DNA of 35,836 bases from Phycisphaera sp. (GTDB lineage Bacteria > Planctomycetota > Phycisphaerae > Phycisphaerales > Phycisphaeraceae), in contig WGMF01000027.1 in NCBI GenBank assembly GCA_016125215.1, positions 1 to 35,836 of the forward strand. The letters run 5' to 3'. A program made the translations under genes and the position numbers. This document shows positions 17,993 to 24,570 of the stretch, piece by piece. The stretch's first letter is position 1. Every line of letters begins with the position of its first letter. The notes under the pieces were generated by a model. That model was given only the letters and a program-made list of their open reading frames with translations. It searched no databases and was not told where the DNA came from.

Positions 17993-18745
17993 TTACACCC
18001 TTTTCCGCCGCGATAGCAAGAGCAGGCCACCGAGGCCCATGAGCACCAGCGACGCGGGCTCGGGAAGGGGAGCCTCAGTGCCGGTGATGGTTACCGAGTT
18101 CAGGTAGCCACGGTCGTTTTCGCTGTTGTAACCGGTCTCTTCGTAGAGGATGCCGATGTTGCTGATGGCACCCGCGGCCAGGTTCCCAGCGGTACCACTG
18201 ATGCTGCCGGTCGCAAAGCCGTTGGTCAGGTTGATTTCGCCGGTCCAGACATGCCAGATGCTGGAGGAGACAACCAGGTTGTGCGTGGTGTTGGAGCTTG
18301 TCCCGCTACCGTTTAATACGGGTTGGATCACATTGGATGCGTAGATGGTGCTGCCGACCTGCAAAACCACTCGCCATTGATTTTGGGGGGTGGTGCTGTT
18401 GTCAACAACGTGCTCGTTGAAACTGATGGTCAGGTCATTCAAATAATTGGTCGGGTCGATTGAGCCGGCATCGGAGAGCATGACGATATCGATCCCTCTT
18501 GAGTCGGCCTTCGTGGTTCCGGAAGAGATAAAAAAGTAGTTGGAAGCACTTGCATAGAGGGGGTCAGTGGTCGAAGTGCTGTAGTTAGTGCCGGCCTGTG
18601 TGTATCCGGTCCATCCAAACGCGCTCACGGACGTCGCGGAAGCGGTGACGAAGTTCTCCGAGTAGATCGTGGCGGCTTGCGTAGCGCCGACGGCTGAGCC
18701 AAGGCCCAGGACGGCGGCGGCGGTAAGGGTTCGGATGCTGTTCAT
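17993..18745 (-). CDS. PEP-CTERM sorting-domain protein
   Basis: A secreted 250-aa protein. The start at 18745 is chosen because AGGAGG (18755-18760) lies 9 nt before it; the frame opens 14 codons further upstream without support. The signal peptide (MNSIRTLTAAAVLGLGSAVG) ends near TQAATI. The tail LPEPASLVLMGLGGLLLL plus SRRKRV is a PEP-CTERM signal. The middle has the look of a beta-sandwich: ENFVTASATSVSAFGWTGY near the start, then LNDLTISFNEHVVDN. It may be a jelly-roll or LamG-like domain, but I cannot assign one. The signal peptide closely resembles that of the next gene upstream (VLGLGSAVG in both) although the passengers differ. The 107-bp gap to that gene shows no strong promoter, so the two may share the transcript from 19628-19693. 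Confidence 0.85.
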   Translation of the reverse strand: MNSIRTLTAAAVLGLGSAVGATQAATIYSENFVTASATSVSAFGWTGYTQAGTNYSTSTTDPLYASASNYFFISSGTTKADSRGIDIVMLSDAGSIDPTNYLNDLTISFNEHVVDNSTTPQNQWRVVLQVGSTIYASNVIQPVLNGSGTSSNTTHNLVVSSSIWHVWTGEINLTNGFATGSISGTAGNLAAGAISNIGILYEETGYNSENDRGYLNSVTITGTEAPLPEPASLVLMGLGGLLLLSRRKRV

Positions 18746-18852
18746 GTTAGATTTCCTCCTGAATAACGGGCATGGGAAACGATTCACTGGTCTGCGAAAG
18801 AATCAGGTTGGTATGCTGAATACAAAAAGAGATCGATAAACATTCGTAGGTT

Positions 18853-19530
18853 TCACTTCTTGCGTCGGGGCAGCATGAGCAGGCCGCCAAGTCCCATCAG
18901 GACCAGCGACGCGGGCTCGGGGATGGTGGTCAGTTCCAGCTTCGGGCTGTTCAATACAGAGTTGCCGGCGGCTTCAGCGCGGGTGATGGCGATGGTGACC
19001 ACGTCGTTGGTATCAGCCTGGATGAAGCTCAACATCGCTGCACTGGAAAAACTGTATTCCCCGCCGTCCTTGTTGAAGGTGGCTGAGCCGAGGTAGGTGG
19101 TCTGTGCCTGATCCAACAGTTCGCTGTTCGCTTCACTCGAGCCATCGTAGAGCGAGTTAGCGTGCGAAGGGTCGTATGTGGCTTGCACGAACAATTCGTC
19201 ATCGTAGCTGTCGTAGGCTTCTTTGACGCCCCAGAAGTAGAAAGTGAAGCTTGTTGACGTGACTGCGGCCCACGTCCCGGGAGTCAACTTCAGCGATGCC
19301 GTATCTACACTCGCACCAAAGTCCGTTGAGTCGAAACGGATCAGACCGAACCGATCGGTTGTGCCGGCGGCCTCATTCTTTGGATGGACGCTGCTGGTTT
19401 CCTTTACGGGGCCACGCTTGATTGATGCAAAATCGTGGAGATCAACCGTGATCAACGCAGCTTGTGCAGTCCCGACGGCCGAGCCAAGGCCCAGGACGAC
19501 AGCGAGGGTAAGCGTTTGGATTCGGGTCAT
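18853..19530 (-). CDS. PEP-CTERM sorting-domain protein with DNRLRE-like passenger
   Basis: A secreted 225-aa protein. The signal peptide is MTRIQTLTLAVVLGLGSAVG, ending near AQAALI; the tail is IPEPASLVLMGLGGLLML plus PRRKK. The passenger has features of a DNRLRE/CBM96-like beta-sandwich: RFGLIRFDSTDFGASVDTAS followed by LKLTP near residues 60-85, and a late block ending in NSPKLELT just before the PEP motif. Such domains occur as carbohydrate-binding or stalk modules. That reading is tentative. The ribosome site TTTCAGGAGG precedes the ATG. The promoter-operator block at 19628-19693 ends about 98 bp upstream. It is probably the first gene of a two-gene unit with 17993-18745. Confidence 0.85.
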   Translation of the reverse strand: MTRIQTLTLAVVLGLGSAVGTAQAALITVDLHDFASIKRGPVKETSSVHPKNEAAGTTDRFGLIRFDSTDFGASVDTASLKLTPGTWAAVTSTSFTFYFWGVKEAYDSYDDELFVQATYDPSHANSLYDGSSEANSELLDQAQTTYLGSATFNKDGGEYSFSSAAMLSFIQADTNDVVTIAITRAEAAGNSVLNSPKLELTTIPEPASLVLMGLGGLLMLPRRKK

Positions 19531-19627
19531 GATGCATTACCTCCTGAAAACGGGTCGGACATTCGATTTCCACGCCGGAAACCATGAAACTTGGCAAAGC
19601 TCGACGAGGCTTTACCCACTGGAATGA

Positions 19628-19693
19628 ATTGTGCCACAGAAAAGAACGAAAACAATCCCCATATTGCGCAATCTTATTGCCTTGAGCGCAAAT
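19628..19693 (-). promoter_or_regulatory. Promoter and two-half-site operator B, upstream of the PEP-CTERM gene at 19530
   Basis: On the minus strand: half-sites TTGCGC (complements of 19686-19691 and 19666-19671, 20 bp apart), a 10-nt gap, -35 TTGTTT (19650-19655), a 16-nt spacer and -10 CACAAT (19628-19633). Every distance equals that of block A. The predicted leader is about 90 nt. The run AATGGGGATTGTTTTC-like just before the spacer is shared with A almost base for base, while the spacer sequences differ, which argues for conserved function rather than a recent copy. It lies directly behind the 60-codon PEP-CTERM gene at 19698-19880. Confidence 0.7.
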
Positions 19694-19697
19694 CGGC

Positions 19698-19880
19698 TCA
19701 GCGGACGCCCATACTCTTTCGGTAGGGCATCACGAGAACTCCGCCAAGGCCCAGCAATGCCAGCGACGCCGGCTCGGGGACGACTGTTAAGGAAAAGCTG
19801 GCCACTGTCGGGGAGGCGGCAAAGATCATCATCGTGAACCCCGCGATAACCGCCAAGATCTGGGTTTTGCAACGCGTCAT
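19698..19880 (-). CDS. Minimal PEP-CTERM protein: signal peptide and sorting tail with almost no passenger
   Basis: A 60-aa open frame that starts at an ATG (19880) with GGAG 8 nt upstream. It contains a complete signal peptide (MTRCKTQILAVIAGFTMMIF then AASPTVAS) and, only a few residues later, VVPEPASLALLGLGGVLV plus a basic end. After signal cleavage the part before the PEP motif would be about five residues. The tail is as well kept as in the full-length neighbours. It may be a relic of a gene that lost its middle, or a true small protein, for instance a decoy or a filler for the sorting enzyme. The C-terminal end MPYRKSMGVR is longer than usual. No promoter of the A/B/C type is seen before it. 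Confidence 0.65.
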   Translation of the reverse strand: MTRCKTQILAVIAGFTMMIFAASPTVASFSLTVVPEPASLALLGLGGVLVMPYRKSMGVR

Positions 19881-19991
19881 GAGACTGCTCCACTCCGAGA
19901 TGGGTTTGTGGGAAAATAACTCCAAGGAAATAAGATTGACCGGGATTTTTCCTGTCCCATCTCGCTCCCAACCGCAACATGTACGGTCAGA

Positions 19992-20657
19992 TTAACGCCT
20001 GCCGCGTCGAATCATCGCCAGCCCGCCGAGGCCAAGCAGCGCCAGCGACGCCGGCTCGGGGACGATCAACGATCCGGTCACCGCCACGTCGTCGACGCGG
20101 AAGGCGTCCAAGGCGTTGGTCAACGCGTTGTAGCTGTAAACTCGCCACTCGACGGGTTTATCCGTGTTGAAATCAGTGAAGTCGATCACGACGTGAGCCA
20201 TGAGGACAGGACTACCAGCCGTACCACCGGACTGAACAGTGGCGCTGGTGCCGGCTTCAATGAAGACTTGGCTGCCGCCATCGATCACATAAGAAACTGC
20301 GTATTTCTGGTCCGCGCGTACGCAGTTCTGGTAGAAATCGAATGTTTCATAGGTTACGGAGTCCGTCGGGCTGGTGGCATCCGTGGTGAAGGAGAAATAA
20401 TCGGTCGGTGTGGTTTCCTGGGCGTTAATCATCCGATAGTTGGGCGAGCCAGAGGGTCCTTTGTAGGAGGTGTTGTATGCGCCGCCGGAGGTGTTTGTGT
20501 CCGAGAAGTTGCTTGCCGTGATGCCGGCGAGCGTCGAAGTCGGGGCAAGCGTGCTGCCTGTAAAGTTGTATTGAACGATCACCGCGGCCTGGGCTGAACC
20601 CGCAGCCACAGATAACCCCGTTGCGGCCACCATCGCGAAGGTTTTGAAGTTGAACAT
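19992..20657 (-). CDS. PEP-CTERM sorting-domain protein
   Basis: A secreted 221-aa protein. The signal peptide (MFNFKTFAMVAATGLSVAAG) ends near SAQAAVI; the tail is VPEPASLALLGLGGLAMI plus RRGRR. The passenger begins VQYNFTGSTLAPTSTLAGIT, a start seen in many planctomycete PEP-CTERM proteins with a concanavalin-like or other beta-sandwich fold, and includes DSVTYETFDFYQNC and VEWRVYSYNALTNALDAFRV. I infer a beta-sandwich surface protein without a known ligand. The ribosome site TTCAGGAGG is strong. Promoter block C (20752-20817) is about 95-160 bp upstream, in the region shared with the divergent XylR-like regulator, so this gene is the likeliest direct target of that regulator. Confidence 0.85.
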   Translation of the reverse strand: MFNFKTFAMVAATGLSVAAGSAQAAVIVQYNFTGSTLAPTSTLAGITASNFSDTNTSGGAYNTSYKGPSGSPNYRMINAQETTPTDYFSFTTDATSPTDSVTYETFDFYQNCVRADQKYAVSYVIDGGSQVFIEAGTSATVQSGGTAGSPVLMAHVVIDFTDFNTDKPVEWRVYSYNALTNALDAFRVDDVAVTGSLIVPEPASLALLGLGGLAMIRRGRR

Positions 20658-20751
20658 GGCTTAGTCCTCCTGAAGAAGGTTTGCAGTTTCTCGTGGCGGA
20701 CGGGCATGACGGAGCCGGTTGCCGCCGACGATCCGAGTAAGAACACGCCCC

Positions 20752-20817
20752 ATTCTGACACGATCAAATCTCGAAACAATACTTCTAAAGCGCATTTTTA
20801 TTGCACTGGGCGCAAAT
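20752..20817 (-). promoter_or_regulatory. Promoter and two-half-site operator C, in the divergent region beside the XylR-like regulator
   Basis: On the minus strand: half-sites at the complements of 20810-20815 (TTGCGC) and 20790-20795 (ATGCGC, one change), 20 bp apart. Then come a 10-nt gap, -35 TTGTTT (20774-20779), a 16-nt spacer and -10 CAGAAT (20752-20757). The geometry equals blocks A and B. It drives the PEP-CTERM gene starting at 20657 with a leader of about 88 nt. Its operator also overlaps a possible plus-strand promoter for the regulator, so one bound protein could activate one side and repress the other. Confidence 0.7.
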
Positions 20818-20829
20818 ATGTGACATATT
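20801..20829 (+). promoter_or_regulatory. Possible promoter of the XylR-like regulator
   Basis: TTGCAC (20801-20806) and CATATT (20824-20829) are 17 nt apart and lie just before the regulator ATG at 20838. The -35 would sit between the two operator half-sites of block C. If right, the transcript is nearly leaderless. TATTAT (20826-20831) is an alternative -10. Weak evidence by itself. Confidence 0.35.
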
Positions 20830-20837
20830 ATGAGTTC

Positions 20838-21989
20838 ATGAATACCCAAAACACCCCCAAGCGGATTGCCCTGTGCGCACCGGGTCAGGACGAGATTGCC
20901 TTCCCGAGTTTCTCCGGTGTGCTCGAATACAAACAGAGAGTTGAGCACTGGCGGCTGCTGGCGAACGGGGAAAGCCCGATCTTTCAAGTCAGACAGATCG
21001 ACCTGAGTCAGGTCGATGGGGTGATTGGTTACATCCGTGACCCGCAGTGGGCCGCGACACTCGGTCAATTCCGTGTGCAGGCGGTCAACATCTCCCGCGC
21101 GATCTCCGGCGTCACGTTGCCCTGTGTCGCATCGGACGATGAAGAAGTGGGACGGATGGGGGCCAGGCACCTGTTGCAGCGTGGGTTCGTGCAGTTCGGT
21201 TTCGTGGGCTACTCGGACATGGGTTTTTCCAGTCACCGGATGGCCGGCTTCAAGGAAGCGCTTGGAGACGCCCCCGGTCGGCGGTTGTCCGAATATTCCA
21301 TCTCACTGGAAGAGTTACCCGACTGTGCGTCGCGCATCGGCGAATGGGTCGCCTGCCAGCCGCGTCCGCTTGCCCTCATGACCGCCAACGACCACCTCGG
21401 CCGACAGGTGATCGACGGGATTACGCAGGTGGGCCTGCGGGTGCCGCAGGATGTCGCGGTGCTGGGCGTGGACAACAACAAGTGGCAGGCCCAGATGGCC
21501 GGCACGCCCCTGTCGAGTGTCGAGCCCAACTGGCGACAGATCGGCTACGAGGCCGCCAAGTTGCTCGATGGCTTGCTCTCTGGGCAGGCGCCACCGACGC
21601 AGCCCGTCCTCATCGCGCCGCTGGGCATTGCGACCCGACAAAGCACCGACATCGTGGCTGCCGACGACCCGATCGTCTCGCAGGCGCTGCAGTTCATCTA
21701 CGACCGCTGCCACAGCGCCCTGCGCGTGGAGCACGTGCTGGACCACCTGGGCATCTCACGTCGAAAGCTGGAGATGCACCTCAGGAAACAGACCGGCCAA
21801 ACCCCGCAGCAGGCGATCTTCAGCGCCCAGGTCGAACGCGCCAAACGCCTGCTCGTTGAGACGGACGCCTCCACCTACGAGGTCTCCCAGCAATGCGGCT
21901 TCCTCCGGCAGGACCGCTTTTTCATCGTGTTCAAACGCCTGGCAGGCATGACCCCCGGGCAATACCGCCAGTGGGGCAAGCACCGGTGA
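20838..21989 (+). CDS. XylR-like transcriptional regulator (LacI-type sensor plus AraC-type DNA-binding domain)
   Basis: A 383-aa regulator. Residues about 8-270 form a periplasmic-binding-like sensor as in LacI/XylR: CVASDDEEVGRMGARHLLQR then GFVQFGFVGY, ALMTANDHLGRQVIDGI, and VPQDVAVLGVDNN. Residues about 280-383 form an AraC helix-turn-helix domain: LDHLGISRRKLEMHLRKQTG and the signature QDRFFIVFKRLAGMTPGQYR. XylR-type proteins bind a sugar in the sensor and switch genes through tandem half-sites. The start ATG at 20838 is chosen because the longer open frame upstream covers the promoter region. It is divergent from the PEP-CTERM gene at 19992-20657 and shares operator C with it. It ends 6 bp from the oppositely oriented sulfatase. 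The ligand is unknown; a breakdown sugar of the local polysaccharide is likely. Confidence 0.92.
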   Translation: MNTQNTPKRIALCAPGQDEIAFPSFSGVLEYKQRVEHWRLLANGESPIFQVRQIDLSQVDGVIGYIRDPQWAATLGQFRVQAVNISRAISGVTLPCVASDDEEVGRMGARHLLQRGFVQFGFVGYSDMGFSSHRMAGFKEALGDAPGRRLSEYSISLEELPDCASRIGEWVACQPRPLALMTANDHLGRQVIDGITQVGLRVPQDVAVLGVDNNKWQAQMAGTPLSSVEPNWRQIGYEAAKLLDGLLSGQAPPTQPVLIAPLGIATRQSTDIVAADDPIVSQALQFIYDRCHSALRVEHVLDHLGISRRKLEMHLRKQTGQTPQQAIFSAQVERAKRLLVETDASTYEVSQQCGFLRQDRFFIVFKRLAGMTPGQYRQWGKHR

Positions 21990-21995
21990 GGCGTA

Positions 21996-23423
21996 TCACA
22001 ACTCACTTTCCTCAAGGACCGTCAGCGGATACTTGCCGATGTTCAATCCCTCCGGCAGCGGTTCGATGCGCGGGCGGTATTCATTGTCGAGACGGTTGAC
22101 GACCAGGCTGCGCGCGATCAACTCGCGCTCGGGGGTTTGGCCCAGGTCGCCGAAGCGTTCGAGTTCTTCGTCCAGCGCTGCCCGCAGGCGTTCGAGGTGC
22201 GCCTTGCACGACGGATCATCGGCGAGGTTGTTCACCATGTCGGGGTCGTTGTGCGCATCGTAAAGCTCTTCCGGGGGCTTGGTCGGGGGGAAGTAGCAAG
22301 CCGATGCCCCCGTGAGTTTGCCCTCGGCGTTGAGGCGACGCATCGCACGCGTCGTGAGCTGGTGTTCCATGTAACGGTTGCGCTGCGCGTAGGGTAGTTC
22401 AGGATAAAAGTTACGCAGGTAGTGCCAGCGCTTGTCTCGCGCCATGCGGACTCGGTCGAACGTCTCGTCCATGCGGTCGCGGCCGGCAAAGACAAACTCG
22501 CGCAGCGAGTCGTCGGCGTCACCCAGAAACGCCGAGCCTTGAAAATCCCCGGGTATTTCCACGCCCGCAAGCGACAGGACCGTCGGCCCGATGTCGACCC
22601 AGCTCACCATGCGGTCGCTCACCGTGCCCGCCTCGATCCCGTTGGGCCAGCGCACGATCAGCGAAAGATGCACACCCGCGTCGTAGCACCACCGCTTCTC
22701 TCGCAGCAAGCCCCGGCCGTGGTCGGTGAGAAAGATCACCACCGTGTTGTCCCGGCAGGGTGAGGCGCCGAGCGCGTCGAGCACCTGCCCGGCCTGCGCG
22801 TCCATGAGCGACAGCGCATCGTAAAACCGAGCGATGTCTTCCCTGATCTCCGGCGCTTCGGGGGTGTCTGCGAGATAGGCGGGCACACGCACGTCGGCGG
22901 GCTGGGTGAGTTTGTTGGCGGGAACACCCTTGAGCATTTCCTCGCGATCGGCCCTCTGGCCCTTGTGGTCGCCGGCGGTCGCCCACATCGTGCTCTCGTG
23001 CGTGATCCCGAAGTTTTTATAAACAAAGAACGGCCGGTCGCCGAACGCGCCGCTGCGCAAACGTTCTTCCCACTCTTGCGTGTCGTCGCAGTAGTCTTTG
23101 TCAGGCTCGAAATTAAAATCCAGCTTGGTCGGCCAGCTCACGTGGTACCCCGCGTCGCGCAGCGCGTGCGTGAACAGCCGCGGCGGCTTCACGAGCGTCG
23201 AACGCATGTGGTGCGAACCGAGCGACCAGGCGTACCGCCCCGACACGAGTGTGCTGCGGCTGGGCGCACACACGGGCGCTGTGGAAAAAGCGTTGTCAAA
23301 CCGGCAACCCTCGGAAGCAAGACGGTCAAGGTTGGGCGTATAGGCAAGCGGGTCGCCATAACAACCGGCAAACCGCCCGGCATCTTCGCCGACGAGGAGG
23401 ATAAAGTTGGGACGCTTGGGCAT
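21996..23423 (-). CDS. Type I sulfatase (sulfamidase-like family)
   Basis: A formylglycine-dependent sulfatase that removes sulfate esters from a sugar or related molecule. The active-site signature CAPSR is at residues 52-56, with Cys52 to be turned into formylglycine. Metal ligands are seen in VGEDAGRF (Glu13-Asp14 region) and in FLTDHGR. The opening PNFILLVGEDAGRFAGCYGD and TPNLDRLASEGCRF look like the heparan N-sulfatase-like branch. I see no signal peptide: the protein starts MPKRPNF, directly at the first strand of the fold. It should then work in the cytoplasm, which is unusual for planctomycete sulfatases, unless an upstream start was missed. It is last in a minus-strand run after GH5, the DUF6288-like gene and PhyH, with a 60-bp gap to the latter. 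Confidence 0.93.
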   Translation of the reverse strand: MPKRPNFILLVGEDAGRFAGCYGDPLAYTPNLDRLASEGCRFDNAFSTAPVCAPSRSTLVSGRYAWSLGSHHMRSTLVKPPRLFTHALRDAGYHVSWPTKLDFNFEPDKDYCDDTQEWEERLRSGAFGDRPFFVYKNFGITHESTMWATAGDHKGQRADREEMLKGVPANKLTQPADVRVPAYLADTPEAPEIREDIARFYDALSLMDAQAGQVLDALGASPCRDNTVVIFLTDHGRGLLREKRWCYDAGVHLSLIVRWPNGIEAGTVSDRMVSWVDIGPTVLSLAGVEIPGDFQGSAFLGDADDSLREFVFAGRDRMDETFDRVRMARDKRWHYLRNFYPELPYAQRNRYMEHQLTTRAMRRLNAEGKLTGASACYFPPTKPPEELYDAHNDPDMVNNLADDPSCKAHLERLRAALDEELERFGDLGQTPERELIARSLVVNRLDNEYRPRIEPLPEGLNIGKYPLTVLEESEL

Positions 23424-23483
23424 GGTGCAAAGGTTACAGCGCCCGCACCGTGATTCAAAACAACTCTGCGTGGGATGAGGCGG

Positions 23484-24497
23484 TCAAGAAGCCGACGGCG
23501 AACTTGTGGCCTTGACCTTCTCCAACCCCTCCCACTTGCCGCGGAAGCGGTTGGTCAGGGGTTGGGCGACGTACTTTGTGCGGATCGCTAAAAACTCTTC
23601 GGCGCTCTTGCAGACCTCGTTCGGGCGCTTCTTGCTCCGCACCAGAAAGTCCGCTTCCGGGGGGTAGCAGGCAATCGGCACGCCGTGCTCGGGGTCGGGC
23701 TTGCTTTCACTGGGCAGCCGCGTGATCTTCGCATTCGTCGGCAGGTCGGCGGCCTGGTAACGCAGGTCCATGCTCCAGCGCACCATGTCGGTGTTGTTGT
23801 CGAAACTCGCGTGCGGGATCAGGTTGGTCAGAAAGAGCGCCCCGTACTTGGGCACCGGCACACACACCGGCTCGTCGCCGCCCGTGGTCTTGAGCACGTC
23901 GTCGTCGATCATGAGGTAGGGCTGGCCTTGACGCTGTTGGTGGTCGACGACCACGCCCTTCTTGTGCCCGCGCGGCTGCACCCACAGGCAGCCGTTCTCG
24001 CGCGTCGCCTCCACCAAAGGCAGCCAGATCGTCAACACCAACGCCTTGTCACAGTAAGGCTCGAAATACCCCGAGTCCTGGTGCCACGGCACCGCGGAGC
24101 TCACGTGCGTCGGCACCTTCGGACGCAGTCGGTAGACACTGCTGGCAATGATCTCCGGCCCGGTGAACTGCTCGACGATGTCGAGCAGGCCGGGCTTGCG
24201 GATCAGGTCGAAGAACGAACCCATCGCGATGCCGTTCCACAGCCTGCTGGGGATGCGCGGGTCCTCGGCACTGATCTTCGCAAGGCGGTGCTCGAAGTCA
24301 AACTCTTTGTAAGTCTGGGACAGCTTGCCCTCACGGATCGAAGCCTCCGCGAGTCGGTCGATGTGGTCGTTGATCTCGGCGATGATGGGGTCGAAGTCCG
24401 ATTGCTCGAAGATGTTTTCGACGACGAGATAACCAAGCTCGAAAAACCGGGCCTTCTGTTCGTCAGTGAGGTGGTTTGTACGGGCGATCTGGATCAT
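23484..24497 (-). CDS. Phytanoyl-CoA dioxygenase (PhyH) family protein
   Basis: A non-haem iron, 2-oxoglutarate-dependent oxygenase. The metal-binding set is visible: His139 and Asp141 in VPWHQDSGYF, and a later His in NLIPHASF (His229). The likely 2-oxoglutarate-binding Arg is in MVRWSMDLRY (Arg240 or Arg246). The entry GYLVVENIFEQSDFDPIIAE is typical of the family. There is no signal peptide, so the protein is cytoplasmic. PhyH proteins are very common in planctomycetes and act on many small molecules; the substrate cannot be told from sequence. Its place between a sulfatase and a DUF6288-like gene, with gaps of 60 and 73 bp on the same strand, suggests one operon. Possible roles include oxidation of a methyl or alkyl group on a sugar or on a sulfated organic compound; this is inference. 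Confidence 0.9.
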   Translation of the reverse strand: MIQIARTNHLTDEQKARFFELGYLVVENIFEQSDFDPIIAEINDHIDRLAEASIREGKLSQTYKEFDFEHRLAKISAEDPRIPSRLWNGIAMGSFFDLIRKPGLLDIVEQFTGPEIIASSVYRLRPKVPTHVSSAVPWHQDSGYFEPYCDKALVLTIWLPLVEATRENGCLWVQPRGHKKGVVVDHQQRQGQPYLMIDDDVLKTTGGDEPVCVPVPKYGALFLTNLIPHASFDNNTDMVRWSMDLRYQAADLPTNAKITRLPSESKPDPEHGVPIACYPPEADFLVRSKKRPNEVCKSAEEFLAIRTKYVAQPLTNRFRGKWEGLEKVKATSSPSAS

Positions 24498-24570
24498 GGC
24501 GGGGTGCTCGTGGTGGAGTATGAATCTGCGCCGATTTTATCCGGGAAACCGAGTGAATCCAAGAGTGGGA

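Noticed and set aside
17018-20657. Exosortase or its partner gene near the PEP-CTERM proteins
   Set aside because: No membrane protein with exosortase motifs is encoded in the window; sorting must rely on a gene elsewhere.
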